DNA of 64,000 nucleotides, from positions 4,580,146 to 4,644,145 of the forward strand of contig NZ_JH719395.1 in the NCBI RefSeq assembly GCF_000271845.1, read 5' to 3'. This document shows, one piece after another, positions 36,853 to 46,981 of this stretch. A program made the translations under genes and the position numbers. The stretch's first letter is position 1. Each line of letters opens with the position of its first letter. The notes beneath the pieces are model-generated. The model ran no database searches, had not been told where the DNA came from, and worked only from the letters and a program-made list of their open reading frames with translations. This DNA comes from Rhizobium leguminosarum bv. trifolii WSM2297. Lineage in GTDB: Bacteria; Pseudomonadota; Alphaproteobacteria; Rhizobiales; Rhizobiaceae.

Positions 36853-38769
36853 TTACACCGCCACCCCAACTGCAACCCCACGCCCCAGCGCCCGGAACAC
36901 CGTCGACACGATCCCGGCGCGATCAAGCCCGGCATGGGCGTTCATCGCTTCGGGCTTGGCCTGTTCCATCCAGATGTCGGGCATCACCAGCGAGCGGATC
37001 TTCAGCCCGTTGTCGAGCAGGCCTTCGCTTGAGAGATATTGCATCACCTGGCTGCCGAAGCCGCCGACCGAACCTTCCTCGACGGTAATTACCATTTCGT
37101 GGTGGCGGGCGAGCTGGCGGATCAGATCGTGATCGAGCGGTTTGGCGAAACGCGCATCGGCAACCGTCGTCGACAGCCCGGCGGCGTCGAGGTCCTCGGC
37201 GGCCAGCAGACAATCGGCAAGCCGTGTGCCGAAGGAGAGCAGCGCTACCTTGGTGCCTTCCTTGACGATGCGGCCCCTGCCGATCTGCAGGATTTCGCCG
37301 CGCACCGGCATGTCGACGCCGACACCCTCGCCACGGGGATAGCGGAACGAGATCGGCCCGCCATCATAGGCGACGGCGGTGCGCACCATGTGCTTGAGTT
37401 CAGCCTCGTCGGCCGCCGCCATCACCACGAAGCCGGGCAGGGTGGTGAGGAAGGCGGTGTCGAAGGAGCCGGCATGCGTCGGGCCGTCGGCGCCGACGAA
37501 GCCGGCGCGGTCGATCGGAAAACGCACCGGCAGTCCCTGGATCGCCACATCATGCACGACCTGATCGTAGGCGCGCTGCAGGAAGGTGGAATAGAGGGCT
37601 GCGAACGGCTTGTAGCCTTCCGCGGCCAAGCCGGCGGCGAAGGTCACGGCATGCTGCTCGGCGATGCCGACATCGAAACAGCGTGACGGAAAGGCCTCGG
37701 CGAGCTTGTCGAGGCCGGTACCATTGGGCATGGCGGCGGTGATGCCGACGATCTTGTCGTCGAGGGTGGCTTCCTGCACCAGCGCTTCGGCAAAGACGCT
37801 GGTATAGCTCGGCGCATTCGGCTTCACCCGCGCCTGGGCGCCGGTGATAACGTCGAACTTGTTGACGCCGTGATATTTGTCGGCTGCGGCTTCGGCCGGC
37901 GGATAGCCCTTGCCCTTCTGGGTGACGACATGGATCAGCACCGGTCCGCGGCCATTGTCGCGCACATTGCGCAGCACCGGCAGCAGATGGTCGAAGGAAT
38001 GCCCGTCGATCGGCCCGATATGATAGAAGCCCATTTCCTCGAACATGGTCCCGCCGGTGACGTAGCCGCGTGCATGTTCGACGGCGCGGGTGATCGCCCG
38101 GTCGATATTCTTGCCGAGATAGGCCGTCAGTTTCTTGCCGAAGTCACGGAAGCCCATATAGGTGCGACCTGAAGCGAGGCGGGCGAGATAGGCGCTCATT
38201 GCGCCTGTCGGCGGGGCGATCGACATGTCGTTGTCGTTGAGGATGACGATGAGGCGCGCATCGAGCGCACCCGCATTGTTCAGCGCCTCATAGGCCATGC
38301 CGGCCGACATCGCCCCGTCGCCGATCACGGCGATGACGCGCCGGTCGTTCTTGTCGAGATCGGCGGCAATCGCCATGCCGAGGCCGGCCGAGATCGAGGT
38401 CGAGGAATGCGCCGCGCCGAAGGGATCGTATTCGCTTTCGGCCCGGCGGGTGAAGCCGGAAAGCCCGTCTTCCTGGCGCAGCGTCCGGATGCGATCACGC
38501 CGGCCGGTGAGGATCTTGTGCGGATAACATTGATGGCCGACATCGAAGATCAGCCGATCATCGGGCGTGTCGAAGACGCTGTGGATGGCGATCGTCAGCT
38601 CGACGACGCCGAGACCGGCGCCGAGATGACCGCCGGTGCGCGACACCGCATCGATCATTTCGTCCCGAACCTCGCGGGCCAGCTGCGGCAGGTCGCGATC
38701 CTCGAGCTTGCGCAGGTCGGCGGGGTAAATGACCTGGTCGAGCAGGGGGGTCTTCGGCAGTTGTGTCAC
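36853..38769 (-). CDS. dxs: 1-deoxy-D-xylulose-5-phosphate synthase
   Basis: A 638-residue thiamine-diphosphate enzyme that joins pyruvate and glyceraldehyde-3-phosphate, the first step of the MEP isoprenoid pathway. The thiamine motif is [18 protein letters not shown] with NDNDM following. The transketolase-type pyrimidine domain has [20 protein letters not shown], and the C-terminal domain has [12 protein letters not shown]. Length fits. The start is a GTG at 38769 ([13 protein letters not shown]); no better ATG is present. It is a supplier for ubiquinone side chains (see ubiA). In many rhizobia xseB lies near dxs; here three genes separate them. Confidence 0.95.
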   Translation of the reverse strand: MTQLPKTPLLDQVIYPADLRKLEDRDLPQLAREVRDEMIDAVSRTGGHLGAGLGVVELTIAIHSVFDTPDDRLIFDVGHQCYPHKILTGRRDRIRTLRQEDGLSGFTRRAESEYDPFGAAHSSTSISAGLGMAIAADLDKNDRRVIAVIGDGAMSAGMAYEALNNAGALDARLIVILNDNDMSIAPPTGAMSAYLARLASGRTYMGFRDFGKKLTAYLGKNIDRAITRAVEHARGYVTGGTMFEEMGFYHIGPIDGHSFDHLLPVLRNVRDNGRGPVLIHVVTQKGKGYPPAEAAADKYHGVNKFDVITGAQARVKPNAPSYTSVFAEALVQEATLDDKIVGITAAMPNGTGLDKLAEAFPSRCFDVGIAEQHAVTFAAGLAAEGYKPFAALYSTFLQRAYDQVVHDVAIQGLPVRFPIDRAGFVGADGPTHAGSFDTAFLTTLPGFVVMAAADEAELKHMVRTAVAYDGGPISFRYPRGEGVGVDMPVRGEILQIGRGRIVKEGTKVALLSFGTRLADCLLAAEDLDAAGLSTTVADARFAKPLDHDLIRQLARHHEMVITVEEGSVGGFGSQVMQYLSSEGLLDNGLKIRSLVMPDIWMEQAKPEAMNAHAGLDRAGIVSTVFRALGRGVAVGVAV

Positions 38770-39032
38770 GGGCGGGCGCTCTTTCTTGCTTTTCCTTGTT
38801 TCGCTTTATTCGATTAGATCGGGGCAAAACAAGTGCATTTCAGGAACCGAAGGTTTTCACCTTAGAGCATGGCGGAAAAAAGTGTGAGCGCTTTCGGACG
38901 ATATCACTTTCTATTTCTGTGAGTTGCACTCGCCCGGTTTGCCCGGGAACTCATACGGGCGAGAGCCAGCGAGCAGCTTGAATATGACACGGAATGGTAG
39001 CAATGTTGCCGCGCTGGCTGGGGGATCAGGTC

Positions 39033-41012
39033 ATGGGAACGATTGTTGCTGCGCATGCTTATGTCAACAACGAGGTCGCCTATGTGGCCTGGGACATCGA
39101 CGACAAGATCGATGGATGCCTTGGCTTCGAAGTCGTCCGCGTCTATCTCGACGACCAGGGAAACGTGTCGAAAAGACCCGATGGCAGCGAGGACCGTGTC
39201 ACTTGCGCCGCCTGGGTCGCCTTCAAGGGACAACGCAATCCGCATTGGCTGCCGCAAACGACGTCGCTCTGGCCGGTGCAGAAGCTTTCCTGGCGCGATC
39301 TGACGCTGCGCAAGCGGCGCAACGAAATGAAACGGCGGCCGGACGAGGTCCGGGTGCGTTACGAGATCCGTCCGCTCGGCGATCTGAAGCCGGGCATGCC
39401 GGCCGCCCCCGATCCGACGCCTCAGCTCGTCGAGATCAACAAGCGCGACGAACACGGCAAGCCGATCAAGAAGCTTGACGGCGCCTACGAGAAGATCGCG
39501 GTCAAGGCCTATGAGGGTCCGCCGCGGCCGCTCGGATATCTCGGGCCGGCGGTCGCCTCCAATCCGGTGCATGTGACGCGCAAGCGTGGCCAGTTCGAGT
39601 CCACCTTCACCAATGGGATTCTCGCCGCGCAGTGGTTGCGAAACGTCCTGCTGGAAGACGGTGTGAAGCAGCCGAACGAGCTGATCGACATGATTTCCAA
39701 TCCGGAAAACGGCATCCGTAAATATCTTGCCGGCGATGTCATTCCGATGCTGAAGGAATTCATGAATGCGCCCGGCCGCTTCCTCGTCGCGCTTTACGAG
39801 CTGGAGGATAAGGAACTGCTCGACCTGCTGCTTGCCAACAAGGACAAGTTGCGCGTCATCCTCGCCAATACGGGAAAGGTCGGAGACGCCTGGGATGTGC
39901 GCAATCATGACGCTCGCCAGGCGCTGATCGATGCCGGCGTCGAGATTCATCACCGGATGTTCAACAATTCGAGCCAGATCGGCCACAACAAATTCGTCGT
40001 GCATCTACCGTCCGACGGCGCCGACCGCAGCGTGTTCACCGGCAGCACCAACTGGACGGCGACGGGGCTCGCCGGCCAATCCAACAACGCGTTGATCGTT
40101 CGCAACGATGAGATTGCCTCGGTCTATGTCGCCTATTGGGAGCGGATGCTGGAAGACAATGCGACGCTGGAAGCGCCCGTCGAATTCGATGACGGCATGC
40201 CCGACAACCAGCAGAGCAAGGCGTTCCGCCATTCAAACGAGACGCCGTCCATAGTGCCCACCGACAATGGCGCTTCAATCGAAGCATGGTTCTCACCCAA
40301 CATGCAGAGCCGCAAAAAGGGCAAGGCGACGCCGCCCGACCTGCGTGAAGTCTACCGGCTGATGCGCCGTGCCGAGCACGCCGTGCTGTTCCTCGCCTTC
40401 TATCCCGGCCAGTCGGGTAGGGATTGCATCGTCGGCCAGGCGATCGATATTGGCCTCAAGGATCAGAAGCTGATCGTGACCGGCGCCGTTTCAAGCGCCC
40501 AGGCCATGCCCAATTATGTCGCCGGCAAGAAGAACGATCTCGACGACGAGGACGATGACACCGAGGCTGTCTCGCCCCATACTTTCGAGGAGGCCAACGT
40601 CTCGATCGTCCGCGCCTCGCGCATCGACGACCGCCAACTGCTGGCGGATTTCGGCGCCGAGGAACTGACGGCCAAGAAGGTCGGCGCCATCATTCACGAC
40701 AAGGTGCTGGTGATCGATCCCCTGTCGGACGATTGCGTCGTCGTTCTCGGCAGCCACAATCTCGGCTTCAAGGCCTCTTACGGCAATGACGAAAATATGC
40801 TGATCGTCAAAGGCGACCGCGCGCTCGCCGAGGCCTATGCCGTCCACATCCTCGATGTCTATGATCACTACCGCTTCCGCGCCGTCGAGGCGGAGCTGAA
40901 GCGGCAGGGCAAAAAGGGCTGGTCGGGCTTTCTCAACGTCGACGACAGCTGGCAGGACGGCTATGTGAACCGCACCAAGGGTGCGCTGACGCGGTATTTC
41001 GCGGCAGGCTGA
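39033..41012 (+). CDS. Phospholipase D-like protein with two HKD motifs
   Basis: A 659-residue protein. The N-terminal 200 residues form a separate domain (AYVNNEVAYVAWDIDDKIDG, later ending NPVHVTRKRGQ). Two PLD catalytic motifs follow: HNKFVVHLPSDGADRSVFTG near 316 and HDKVLVIDPLSDDCVVVLGS near 553, each with HxK and the usual Asn later (STNW and SHNLG). No signal peptide is present, so it is cytoplasmic. PLD-fold proteins include phospholipases, nucleases and cardiolipin-type synthases; which one this is cannot be told. The start at 39033 has GGGGGAT at proper spacing; ATGs at 38994 and 39003 are alternatives. Single-gene unit. Confidence 0.8.
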   Translation: MGTIVAAHAYVNNEVAYVAWDIDDKIDGCLGFEVVRVYLDDQGNVSKRPDGSEDRVTCAAWVAFKGQRNPHWLPQTTSLWPVQKLSWRDLTLRKRRNEMKRRPDEVRVRYEIRPLGDLKPGMPAAPDPTPQLVEINKRDEHGKPIKKLDGAYEKIAVKAYEGPPRPLGYLGPAVASNPVHVTRKRGQFESTFTNGILAAQWLRNVLLEDGVKQPNELIDMISNPENGIRKYLAGDVIPMLKEFMNAPGRFLVALYELEDKELLDLLLANKDKLRVILANTGKVGDAWDVRNHDARQALIDAGVEIHHRMFNNSSQIGHNKFVVHLPSDGADRSVFTGSTNWTATGLAGQSNNALIVRNDEIASVYVAYWERMLEDNATLEAPVEFDDGMPDNQQSKAFRHSNETPSIVPTDNGASIEAWFSPNMQSRKKGKATPPDLREVYRLMRRAEHAVLFLAFYPGQSGRDCIVGQAIDIGLKDQKLIVTGAVSSAQAMPNYVAGKKNDLDDEDDDTEAVSPHTFEEANVSIVRASRIDDRQLLADFGAEELTAKKVGAIIHDKVLVIDPLSDDCVVVLGSHNLGFKASYGNDENMLIVKGDRALAEAYAVHILDVYDHYRFRAVEAELKRQGKKGWSGFLNVDDSWQDGYVNRTKGALTRYFAAG

Positions 41013-41048
41013 ATTCCGGGAGAGGCTGCCGGCGGCGCACCGCTGCCG

Positions 41049-41972
41049 TCAGCCTTCCGGCAAAGGCACGAACTCCTCTTCGTCGCCGGGAACGATATCG
41101 AAGCGGCCGGTGCGCCATTCCTCCTTGGCCTGTTCGATCCGCTCCTTCGAGGAGGAAACGAAATTCCACCAGATATAACGTTTCGAATTCAGCGCCGCGC
41201 CGCCGAACAGCATCAGGTGACAGCCATCGCTGCCGGCTTCGAGCGTGATCGGATCGCCCGGCCGGAAGACCAGCAGCTGGTCGGCGGCGAAGCGGTCGCC
41301 TGAGATGACGACCTCGCCCGAAAGCACATAGACGGCGCGTTCTTCATGTGCCGCGCCGAAGGGAAATTTGGCGCCCGGCTGCAAGCTGAGATCAACATAG
41401 AGCGTGTCGGAGAAAACCCCGACGGGCGACGTCATGCCTTCGAACGAGCCGATAACCACACGCCCGCGCACGCCTGGCGTTTCGATCAGCGGCATCTCGG
41501 TCTTTTCCGTATGGGTAAAGCAGGGATCGATCTCCTCCTTGTCGTCGGGCAGTGCCAGCCAGGTCTGCAGCCCCGACATCAGCAGCGGATGGCCGCGTAA
41601 ATTCTCAGGCGTGCGCTCGGAATGCACGATGCCGCGGCCTGCCGTCATCAGATTGATATCGCCGGGACGAATGACCTTTTCGGTGCCGAGGCTGTCGCGA
41701 TGGCGGATCTCGCCGTCGAAGAGATAGGTGACCGTCGACAGGCCGATATGCGGATGCGGCTTGACGTCCAGCGCCTCGTTGGGCTTCAGGATCGCCGGCC
41801 CCATGCGGTCGAAGAAGATGAACGGCCCGACGAGCCGCCGCTGCCTTGTCGGCAGCGCACGCCGCACCTGGAAACCGCCGATATCGCTGGTGCGCGGAAT
41901 GATCAGGTTTTCGATCGCATCACAGGCGAAGGCATCGCCGGGCAGGGGATCTTTACCGGGAAAGAAGGACAT
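41049..41972 (-). CDS. Pirin family protein
   Basis: A 307-residue bicupin protein. The N-terminal cupin has VKPHPHIGLSTVTYLFDGE and RPGDINLMTAGRGIVHSE, which carry the His/His/His/Glu-type metal ligands of pirins. The C-terminal cupin has PFGAAHEERAVYVLSGEVVI. Some bacterial pirins open the ring of quercetin; others bind pyruvate dehydrogenase or transcription factors, so the role here is unknown. The ATG at 41972 follows a GGAGATC ribosome site. It is separated by 153 bp from the SDR gene on the same strand. Confidence 0.88.
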   Translation of the reverse strand: MSFFPGKDPLPGDAFACDAIENLIIPRTSDIGGFQVRRALPTRQRRLVGPFIFFDRMGPAILKPNEALDVKPHPHIGLSTVTYLFDGEIRHRDSLGTEKVIRPGDINLMTAGRGIVHSERTPENLRGHPLLMSGLQTWLALPDDKEEIDPCFTHTEKTEMPLIETPGVRGRVVIGSFEGMTSPVGVFSDTLYVDLSLQPGAKFPFGAAHEERAVYVLSGEVVISGDRFAADQLLVFRPGDPITLEAGSDGCHLMLFGGAALNSKRYIWWNFVSSSKERIEQAKEEWRTGRFDIVPGDEEEFVPLPEG

Positions 41973-42125
41973 GGGGATCTCCGATCGCTGTAGTGCAGCG
42001 CCTCATTCCAGACGCGCATAGGAGGCTGCAGCACTTTGAATTGCGACATCATGCAGCAGGATATTGACCACAAATAGTGCCTGCAGCGCCACGCGTCCAA
42101 TTGGACAGGCTACGCATCCCCAATC

Positions 42126-42893
42126 TCAGATGGCCGTGAAGCCGTTATCGACGAAAAGGTGGGCGCCGTTGACGAAGTTCGATTCGTCGCTGGCGAGGTA
42201 AAGGGCGGCCCGGGCAACGTCTTCGGGCTCGCCGATCCGCCCCTGCTGGGCAGCGATGGCGGCATCGGAGACGTCGACGCCGAGCGCCTGCAGGTCGGCC
42301 ACCTCGCGCAGGCCATGCGGCGTGCGAATGAAGCCGGGGCAGACGGCGTTGCAGCGGATATTGCGATCGCGGAATTCGACCGCGATGGCACGGGCAAACA
42401 TATGCACGGCACCCTTGGTTGTGTCGTAGAGCACTTCCATCGGCGTGGCGGCGACCGCCGAGATCGACGAGGTGCAGACGATCGATCCGCCGCCCGCCGC
42501 AATCATCTTCGGCAGCACAGCCTTGGTCATCAGGAACATCGAACGCACATTGACGGCGTGCAGCCAGTCCCATTCCTGAAGCGTCGTTTCCAGGAAGGGT
42601 TTGATGACGATGGTGCCGGCATGGTTGAAGAGCACGGTGACGGCGCCGTAACGTTCCTCGACGCCGGCGACGGCGGCATTGACGGCTGTTTCATCGGAGA
42701 CATCGGCCACCCAGCACTCGGCCTCGCCACCGGCGTCGCGGATCTGCTTGACGGTTTCGGCGGCTGCCTGACCATTGCGGTCGATGATCGCCACCCGCGC
42801 GCCTTCCGCCGCAAACAGCTTCGAGGCGGCGCCGCCCATGCCGGTCGCACCGCCCGAGATAATGGCGATCTTGCCCTTCAATCTGTCCGTCAT
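42126..42893 (-). CDS. Short-chain dehydrogenase/reductase
   Basis: A 255-residue classical SDR. The cofactor loop is SGGATGMGGAASKLFAAEGA near 12-31, with an Asp (IIDRNG) after beta-2 that favours NAD(H). Asn of NHAG is followed by the catalytic Ser (CTSSISAVAA) and Tyr-Lys (LYDTTKG). Late residues GAHLFVDNGFTAI are typical. The substrate is unknown. The start at 42893 has GAGGGG nine bases upstream; five codons further upstream are in frame but lack a site. It lies between pirin and xseB with short gaps, so it may be part of that transcript. Confidence 0.88.
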   Translation of the reverse strand: MTDRLKGKIAIISGGATGMGGAASKLFAAEGARVAIIDRNGQAAAETVKQIRDAGGEAECWVADVSDETAVNAAVAGVEERYGAVTVLFNHAGTIVIKPFLETTLQEWDWLHAVNVRSMFLMTKAVLPKMIAAGGGSIVCTSSISAVAATPMEVLYDTTKGAVHMFARAIAVEFRDRNIRCNAVCPGFIRTPHGLREVADLQALGVDVSDAAIAAQQGRIGEPEDVARAALYLASDESNFVNGAHLFVDNGFTAI

Positions 42894-42982
42894 TGCTTGT
42901 CCCCTCAAGATTCTGGAAGGGGATCATAGATCGGCCACAAGCGGATCGCCAAGTATCTTCAAGGGGGAGTTTCGTCTGGGCT

Positions 42983-43234
42983 TCAGGCCCCGTCGAGCGG
43001 CTCGACGCCCTGCGGCTTGCCGGCGCGGTCGAGCCGGATCTTCTCGATGCGGTTTTCGGCGGCCGAAAGCAGCGTCTCGCAATGTTTCTTCAGCGTTTCG
43101 CCGCGTTCATAGATCTCGATGGATTCATCCAGCGCCACGTCGCCGCGTTCCAGCCGGGCGACGATGCTTTCGAGTTCGGCGACCGCCTTTTCGAAGGAAA
43201 GGCCCGACACCTCGGGCTTAGCGCTGTCAGTCAT
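42983..43234 (-). CDS. xseB: Exodeoxyribonuclease VII small subunit
   Basis: An 83-residue protein, [20 protein letters not shown] followed by [20 protein letters not shown] and [12 protein letters not shown], the family pattern. XseB pairs with XseA to degrade single-stranded DNA to small oligonucleotides. The ATG at 43234 has AAGGG seven bases upstream; a TTG at 43240 would overlap the upstream gene's stop. It follows the histone-deacetylase-family gene with only a 2-bp gap, indicating a single transcript. XseA is not in the window. Confidence 0.93.
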   Translation of the reverse strand: MTDSAKPEVSGLSFEKAVAELESIVARLERGDVALDESIEIYERGETLKKHCETLLSAAENRIEKIRLDRAGKPQGVEPLDGA

Positions 43235-43236
43235 TC

Positions 43237-44172
43237 TCAACCCTTCATCATTCGCAGAATATGCATGCCCGCCGATTCGGCGAGGCCTTCCAGATCATAA
43301 CCGCCTTCGAGCAGGCTGACGACCCGGTTCTTGGCGTGCCGGTCGGCCAGTTCGAGCACGCGTCCGGTCGCCCAGTCGAAATCTTCGCCGGTCAGGTTGA
43401 TCTGCGCCAGCGGGTCGCGGTGATGGGCGTCGAAACCGGCCGAGATGATGATGAGATCCGGCCGGAAATCGGCAACGGCGGGCAGTACCCGCGATTTGAA
43501 CGCCTCGCGAAAATGGTCGCTGCCGACATTCGGCGAAAGCGGCGCATTGACGATGGTGTTGTGTTTGCCCTTCTCGTCCTTGGCGCCGCTGCCGGGATAG
43601 AGCGGCATCTGATGCGTCGAGCAGAACAGCACCGAGGGATCGTCCCAGAAGATATCCTGGGTGCCGTTGCCGTGGTGCACGTCCCAATCGATAATGGCGA
43701 CGCGCTCGGCGCCATGTCTCTTTTGCGCATGGCGGGCGGCGATCGCCGCATTGTTGAAGAAGCAGAAGCCCATCGCCGTCATCTTTTCGGCATGATGCCC
43801 CGGCGGCCGCGCGGCGACAAAGACGTTGTCGGCGGCGCCGGAAAAGACGTCATCCACCGCCGCCATCGCCCCGCCGATGCCGGTCAGTGCCGCCTGCAGG
43901 CTTTTGACGCTGGCATAGGTATCGGCTTCCAGCTGGTTGATGCGATCCTCTTCCTCGGGAATCTCCCGCATGACGGCGGTAAGATGTTCCTCCGGATGCG
44001 CCAGCAGCACGGCATCCTCGCTCGCTTGCGGCGCCTGCCGGCGGTCCAGCCGCTCGAAATTCGGATGTTCCAGCGCGACGTTGATGGCGCGGATCCTGTC
44101 CGATCGCTCCGGGTGGCCGGCGGGCGTCACATGTTCCAGGAAGATCGGATGTTCATAAAGACGGGTGCTCAT
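43237..44172 (-). CDS. Histone deacetylase family protein
   Basis: A 311-residue arginase-fold deacetylase. The active-site block is [20 protein letters not shown] near 123-142, the metal site is [13 protein letters not shown] near 160, and the late part has [19 protein letters not shown]. Residues for zinc binding and catalysis look intact. Bacterial members deacetylate polyamines, acetoin-type molecules or other small acetyl amides; there is no histone partner. The ATG at 44172 gives [14 protein letters not shown]. It heads the group HDAC-xseB-SDR on the minus strand and is divergent from the thioesterase at 44362. Confidence 0.9.
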   Translation of the reverse strand: MSTRLYEHPIFLEHVTPAGHPERSDRIRAINVALEHPNFERLDRRQAPQASEDAVLLAHPEEHLTAVMREIPEEEDRINQLEADTYASVKSLQAALTGIGGAMAAVDDVFSGAADNVFVAARPPGHHAEKMTAMGFCFFNNAAIAARHAQKRHGAERVAIIDWDVHHGNGTQDIFWDDPSVLFCSTHQMPLYPGSGAKDEKGKHNTIVNAPLSPNVGSDHFREAFKSRVLPAVADFRPDLIIISAGFDAHHRDPLAQINLTGEDFDWATGRVLELADRHAKNRVVSLLEGGYDLEGLAESAGMHILRMMKG

Positions 44173-44361
44173 GGAGACACTCTATCGGTCGCTTATGTCA
44201 TGTTCCACAGCAGATGGGGCATCGCCGGATGATTTCAACAAGCGCGGTCGCCGCACCGTCCGACCGTCCGCCGCATTGCAATTCCTGTCATTTGCGGCGT
44301 TTACTTCGGCGAACGCCGTCGCTACTGTCGATGACGGGGAATTTTGTAGGCAGAGTTGTTG

Positions 44362-44772
44362 ATGAACCAGTCGAAACGCCCTGGGGTGGCGGAAATACAC
44401 GTGCCGTTTCGCGATGTCGATATGACCGGCCAGATGTTTCTGGGCTCCTATATTTCCTACGCCGAGTCCGTCATTGCGAGCTTCTGGTCATCGCGGCCCG
44501 AAGTGGAGGACGAGCCGAAATACAGCGCCACCAAGATTTCCTGCATCCTCCATCGCCCGCTGCATTACGACGAGCCGGCCATCTTTACCGCCGCCGTCGA
44601 CAAGATCGGCGTCCGCTCGATCGGCTTCATCGTCTCGATCGACACCGGCGAGGAGCGCGCCGCCGAGGTGGAGATCATCTGGCAGGCCCGCGCGGGGGAA
44701 GATCAGCAGCCGGTGTCTTTGCCGGAGGAGACGCGGGACTGGCTCTACGGTTTTCTGGATTACAGCCCGTGA
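44362..44772 (+). CDS. Hot-dog-fold acyl-CoA thioesterase (YbgC/4-HBT type)
   Basis: A 136-residue thioesterase starting MNQSKRPGVAEIHVPFRDVD. The 4-HBT-family active-site Asp sits in FRDVDMTGQMFLGSYISYAE, with the typical helix after it. It hydrolyses an acyl-CoA or acyl-carrier thioester; substrate unknown. The ATG at 44362 is preceded by two in-frame TTG codons and a weak AGG. The TGA stop at 44770-44772 directly abuts the complement of the TGA stop of the convergent 2H gene (bases TGATCA), with no spacer. Confidence 0.82.
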   Translation: MNQSKRPGVAEIHVPFRDVDMTGQMFLGSYISYAESVIASFWSSRPEVEDEPKYSATKISCILHRPLHYDEPAIFTAAVDKIGVRSIGFIVSIDTGEERAAEVEIIWQARAGEDQQPVSLPEETRDWLYGFLDYSP

Positions 44773-45381
44773 TCACGATTGGCCGCAGAGCAGCGGTTCG
44801 CTGAGTATATTGATCTCGACGTTTGGATAGGCCCGCTCTTCCAGCAGGGTGAGGGATCCAGCCCGCACTCCGATGGGTAAACAACCCACGTCGAAGCTTA
44901 CCGCTGGCACCGGCTCTTCAGCGAAAAACCTGAACAGTGTCATATGCGCTATGCGGGGCGGGGTTGGACGCCACTGTTCGAAGCAGATGGCCTGTGAAAT
45001 GGCGAAGCGAAGCCTGCGCAATTCCGCCGGCTCCTCGGCTTTTACGAAGATAGCAGCTTCCGAAGCCGCCACCTCGTGAAAATGGAGGTCAAATGGCGGG
45101 GTCTCGTCGATCAGTCTTTCGACGATCTCCTTCCATCTTTCGCCGTTCCGCTTCCAGACCTCTTCTTTCGGAATGCTGAATTGGGCCGCGGCGTTGACCA
45201 GGGTGACGACCGTCATATGCAGGCTGGTGGCCGGTACGCGTGAGAGGGATGCGGCGCTGTCTCGCTCGACACTGGCTTGCAAGGCGGAGAGCTTTGACAG
45301 CGCCTCGCGATCGGGAAGAAATTGCAGGTGAAAGGCGCAACAGCGCTTGAACCACAGCGTGTCGATCTTCGTGCGGATCAC
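44773..45381 (-). CDS. 2H phosphoesterase / 2'-5' RNA ligase-like protein
   Basis: A 202-residue protein with two HxT-type motifs, LHMTVVTLV near 54 and IAHMTLFRF near 141, the hallmark of the 2H superfamily (2'-5' RNA ligases, cyclic phosphodiesterases). Spacing fits. The substrate may be a 2',3'-cyclic phosphate RNA end or a cyclic nucleotide, but this is inference. The start is a GTG at 45381 with GAAGGG nine bases upstream; a TTG at 45432 gives a longer, less likely N-terminus. It is 126 bp downstream of ectC on the same strand. No functional link is evident. Confidence 0.72.
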   Translation of the reverse strand: MIRTKIDTLWFKRCCAFHLQFLPDREALSKLSALQASVERDSAASLSRVPATSLHMTVVTLVNAAAQFSIPKEEVWKRNGERWKEIVERLIDETPPFDLHFHEVAASEAAIFVKAEEPAELRRLRFAISQAICFEQWRPTPPRIAHMTLFRFFAEEPVPAVSFDVGCLPIGVRAGSLTLLEERAYPNVEINILSEPLLCGQS

Positions 45382-45507
45382 GGCAGCAGGCCCTTCCACC
45401 AAACCTGGGCACGCCGCACAGAGAGCGTGCAATTCCGATACTTGCTATCACATCGCCAAACCGTTCGCCAAGGATGGCAGGAACCGGTCGGAGATCGGTC
45501 GCCCGGC

Positions 45508-45894
45508 TCAGTATTCGGAACCGCTTCTGTTGTTCAGATCGTGACGTTCGGTCCCCTTCAGGGGTGGATTGAAGACGCTGACCAGAATGAGGTCCTTGTC
45601 CTTGCCGCCCCGCAAATAGTGGCGGTCATGTTTATCGAGCACGTAGATGTCGCCGACGCGGATGGGAAAGACATTGCCGTCCATATCCTCGACCTCGCCT
45701 TCTCCTTCGATGCAGTAGCAGGCCTCCAGGTGGTTGCGGTACTGCAGCAGCGCTTGCGTGTTGGCGCGAACGACAGTGTGGCAGACCGTAAATCCCATCC
45801 CGTCATCGTTCGTCAGCAGGCGATGGCTCGTGCCATTGCCCCAATCGACGAAGCGCTCGGTCTCTTCCACTTCTTTTAGACTTCTCACAAACAT
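45508..45894 (-). CDS. ectC: L-ectoine synthase (solitary)
   Basis: A 128-residue cupin with the ectoine synthase pattern: [40 protein letters not shown] and [19 protein letters not shown]. The residues matching the known iron ligands of EctC are present: Glu57, Tyr84 and His92. EctC closes N-gamma-acetyl-diaminobutyrate to ectoine. ectA and ectB are not nearby: neighbours are a 2H gene and a divergent LysR gene, 192 bp away. It therefore either uses imported or foreign precursor, has moved to another substrate, or relies on distant ectAB. The ATG at 45894 follows CGGAGAAAA. Confidence 0.88.
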   Translation of the reverse strand: MFVRSLKEVEETERFVDWGNGTSHRLLTNDDGMGFTVCHTVVRANTQALLQYRNHLEACYCIEGEGEVEDMDGNVFPIRVGDIYVLDKHDRHYLRGGKDKDLILVSVFNPPLKGTERHDLNNRSGSEY

Positions 45895-46086
45895 GTGTTT
45901 TCTCCGGAATGACGGAGATTTTTTTGATCTCCATGATCCATTAGGCACTGAAATCCACCCCTGCTTCAAATGATCAATATTGAGAAATCTGTTAGGATAA
46001 GTTACATATATAAATCGACGCGAGACGAGTTTGGGGAAAGAACAGCGGATAATGAGGCCTGTCGATCATGTGAGGAATTCCAACAT

Positions 46087-46974
46087 ATGCAACTGCCGCC
46101 ACTGAACGCCTTGAGAGCTTTCGAAGCGACTGCCCGGCTGATGAGCCTGTCGAAGGCCGGAGACGAACTGCATGTGACGCACGCGGCGATCAGTCATCAG
46201 CTCAAACATCTGGAGGCGTGGCTGGGCCGCAAGCTGCTGCAAAAATCCGGGCGCGGCGTTGCGCTGACCCCGGCGGGCAGCGAATATTACCTGGCCGTCA
46301 CGGGCTCGTTGGCAGCCATCGCCCACGCAACGGGCAATATGCGCCGAGACCACAATATGCGTTCGATCACCGTCGGATGCATTCCTTCGATCGCCTCGCG
46401 CTGGCTGGTTCCCGCGCTCCCGTCTTTCCGCGAGAGCGATCCCGACCTCGACGTCAGGATCGTCTATGCAAAAGCGGAAGAGCGCTTCGATGACGAAAGC
46501 CTGGATGTTCTGATTACCATGGGCGAAGACCTGTCTGGGGGACGGGAGAGCCGCCTGCTTTTCTCCCGCCGCAACCAGCCGGTGGCCAGCGTTCATTATC
46601 TGGCCAAGCGGAATTGGACTGTCGACAGCGTTGCCTTTGCAGCGGCCGACCTGCTGCACGACGAATCCGCGGACGGCTGGAAAGAATGGTTCCGAAGGAC
46701 TGATATAAAGGCGCCCGAGCCGGTTCGCGGGCCGATATTTCAGGATTTCAACATGCTTGCCACGGCGGTGATAGCCGGGCATGGCGTCGCATTATGCCCC
46801 GTCGAAGTGTTTCGGCGAGAGATCGAGCGCGGCGACCTCGTCGTGCTTTCGGACATCTCGACGGCAGAGACCCAGGGATATTACCTGATTACCAGCTCCT
46901 GGGCGAAAAGGCCGGTGCGTCGTTTTACCGAATGGTTCATTAGGGAATGCCGATCCGGTGCCGCCGATCATTGA
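46087..46974 (+). CDS. LysR-type transcriptional regulator (GcvA-like)
   Basis: A 295-residue LysR protein. The N-terminal winged helix-turn-helix is MQLPPLNALRAFEATARLMS then LSKAGDELHVTHAAISHQLK, with the substrate domain after about 90. The sequence is close to the GcvA/AmpR subgroup. It is divergent from ectC with a 192-bp shared gap, a typical layout in which a LysR protein controls the divergent gene and itself. The ATG at 46087 has GAGGA ten bases upstream; the open frame extends to 45970, but upstream residues are not LysR-like. Its 3' end lies 8 bp before the -35 box proposed for the Met leader. Confidence 0.9.
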   Translation: MQLPPLNALRAFEATARLMSLSKAGDELHVTHAAISHQLKHLEAWLGRKLLQKSGRGVALTPAGSEYYLAVTGSLAAIAHATGNMRRDHNMRSITVGCIPSIASRWLVPALPSFRESDPDLDVRIVYAKAEERFDDESLDVLITMGEDLSGGRESRLLFSRRNQPVASVHYLAKRNWTVDSVAFAAADLLHDESADGWKEWFRRTDIKAPEPVRGPIFQDFNMLATAVIAGHGVALCPVEVFRREIERGDLVVLSDISTAETQGYYLITSSWAKRPVRRFTEWFIRECRSGAADH

Positions 46975-46981
46975 AGCGCGC

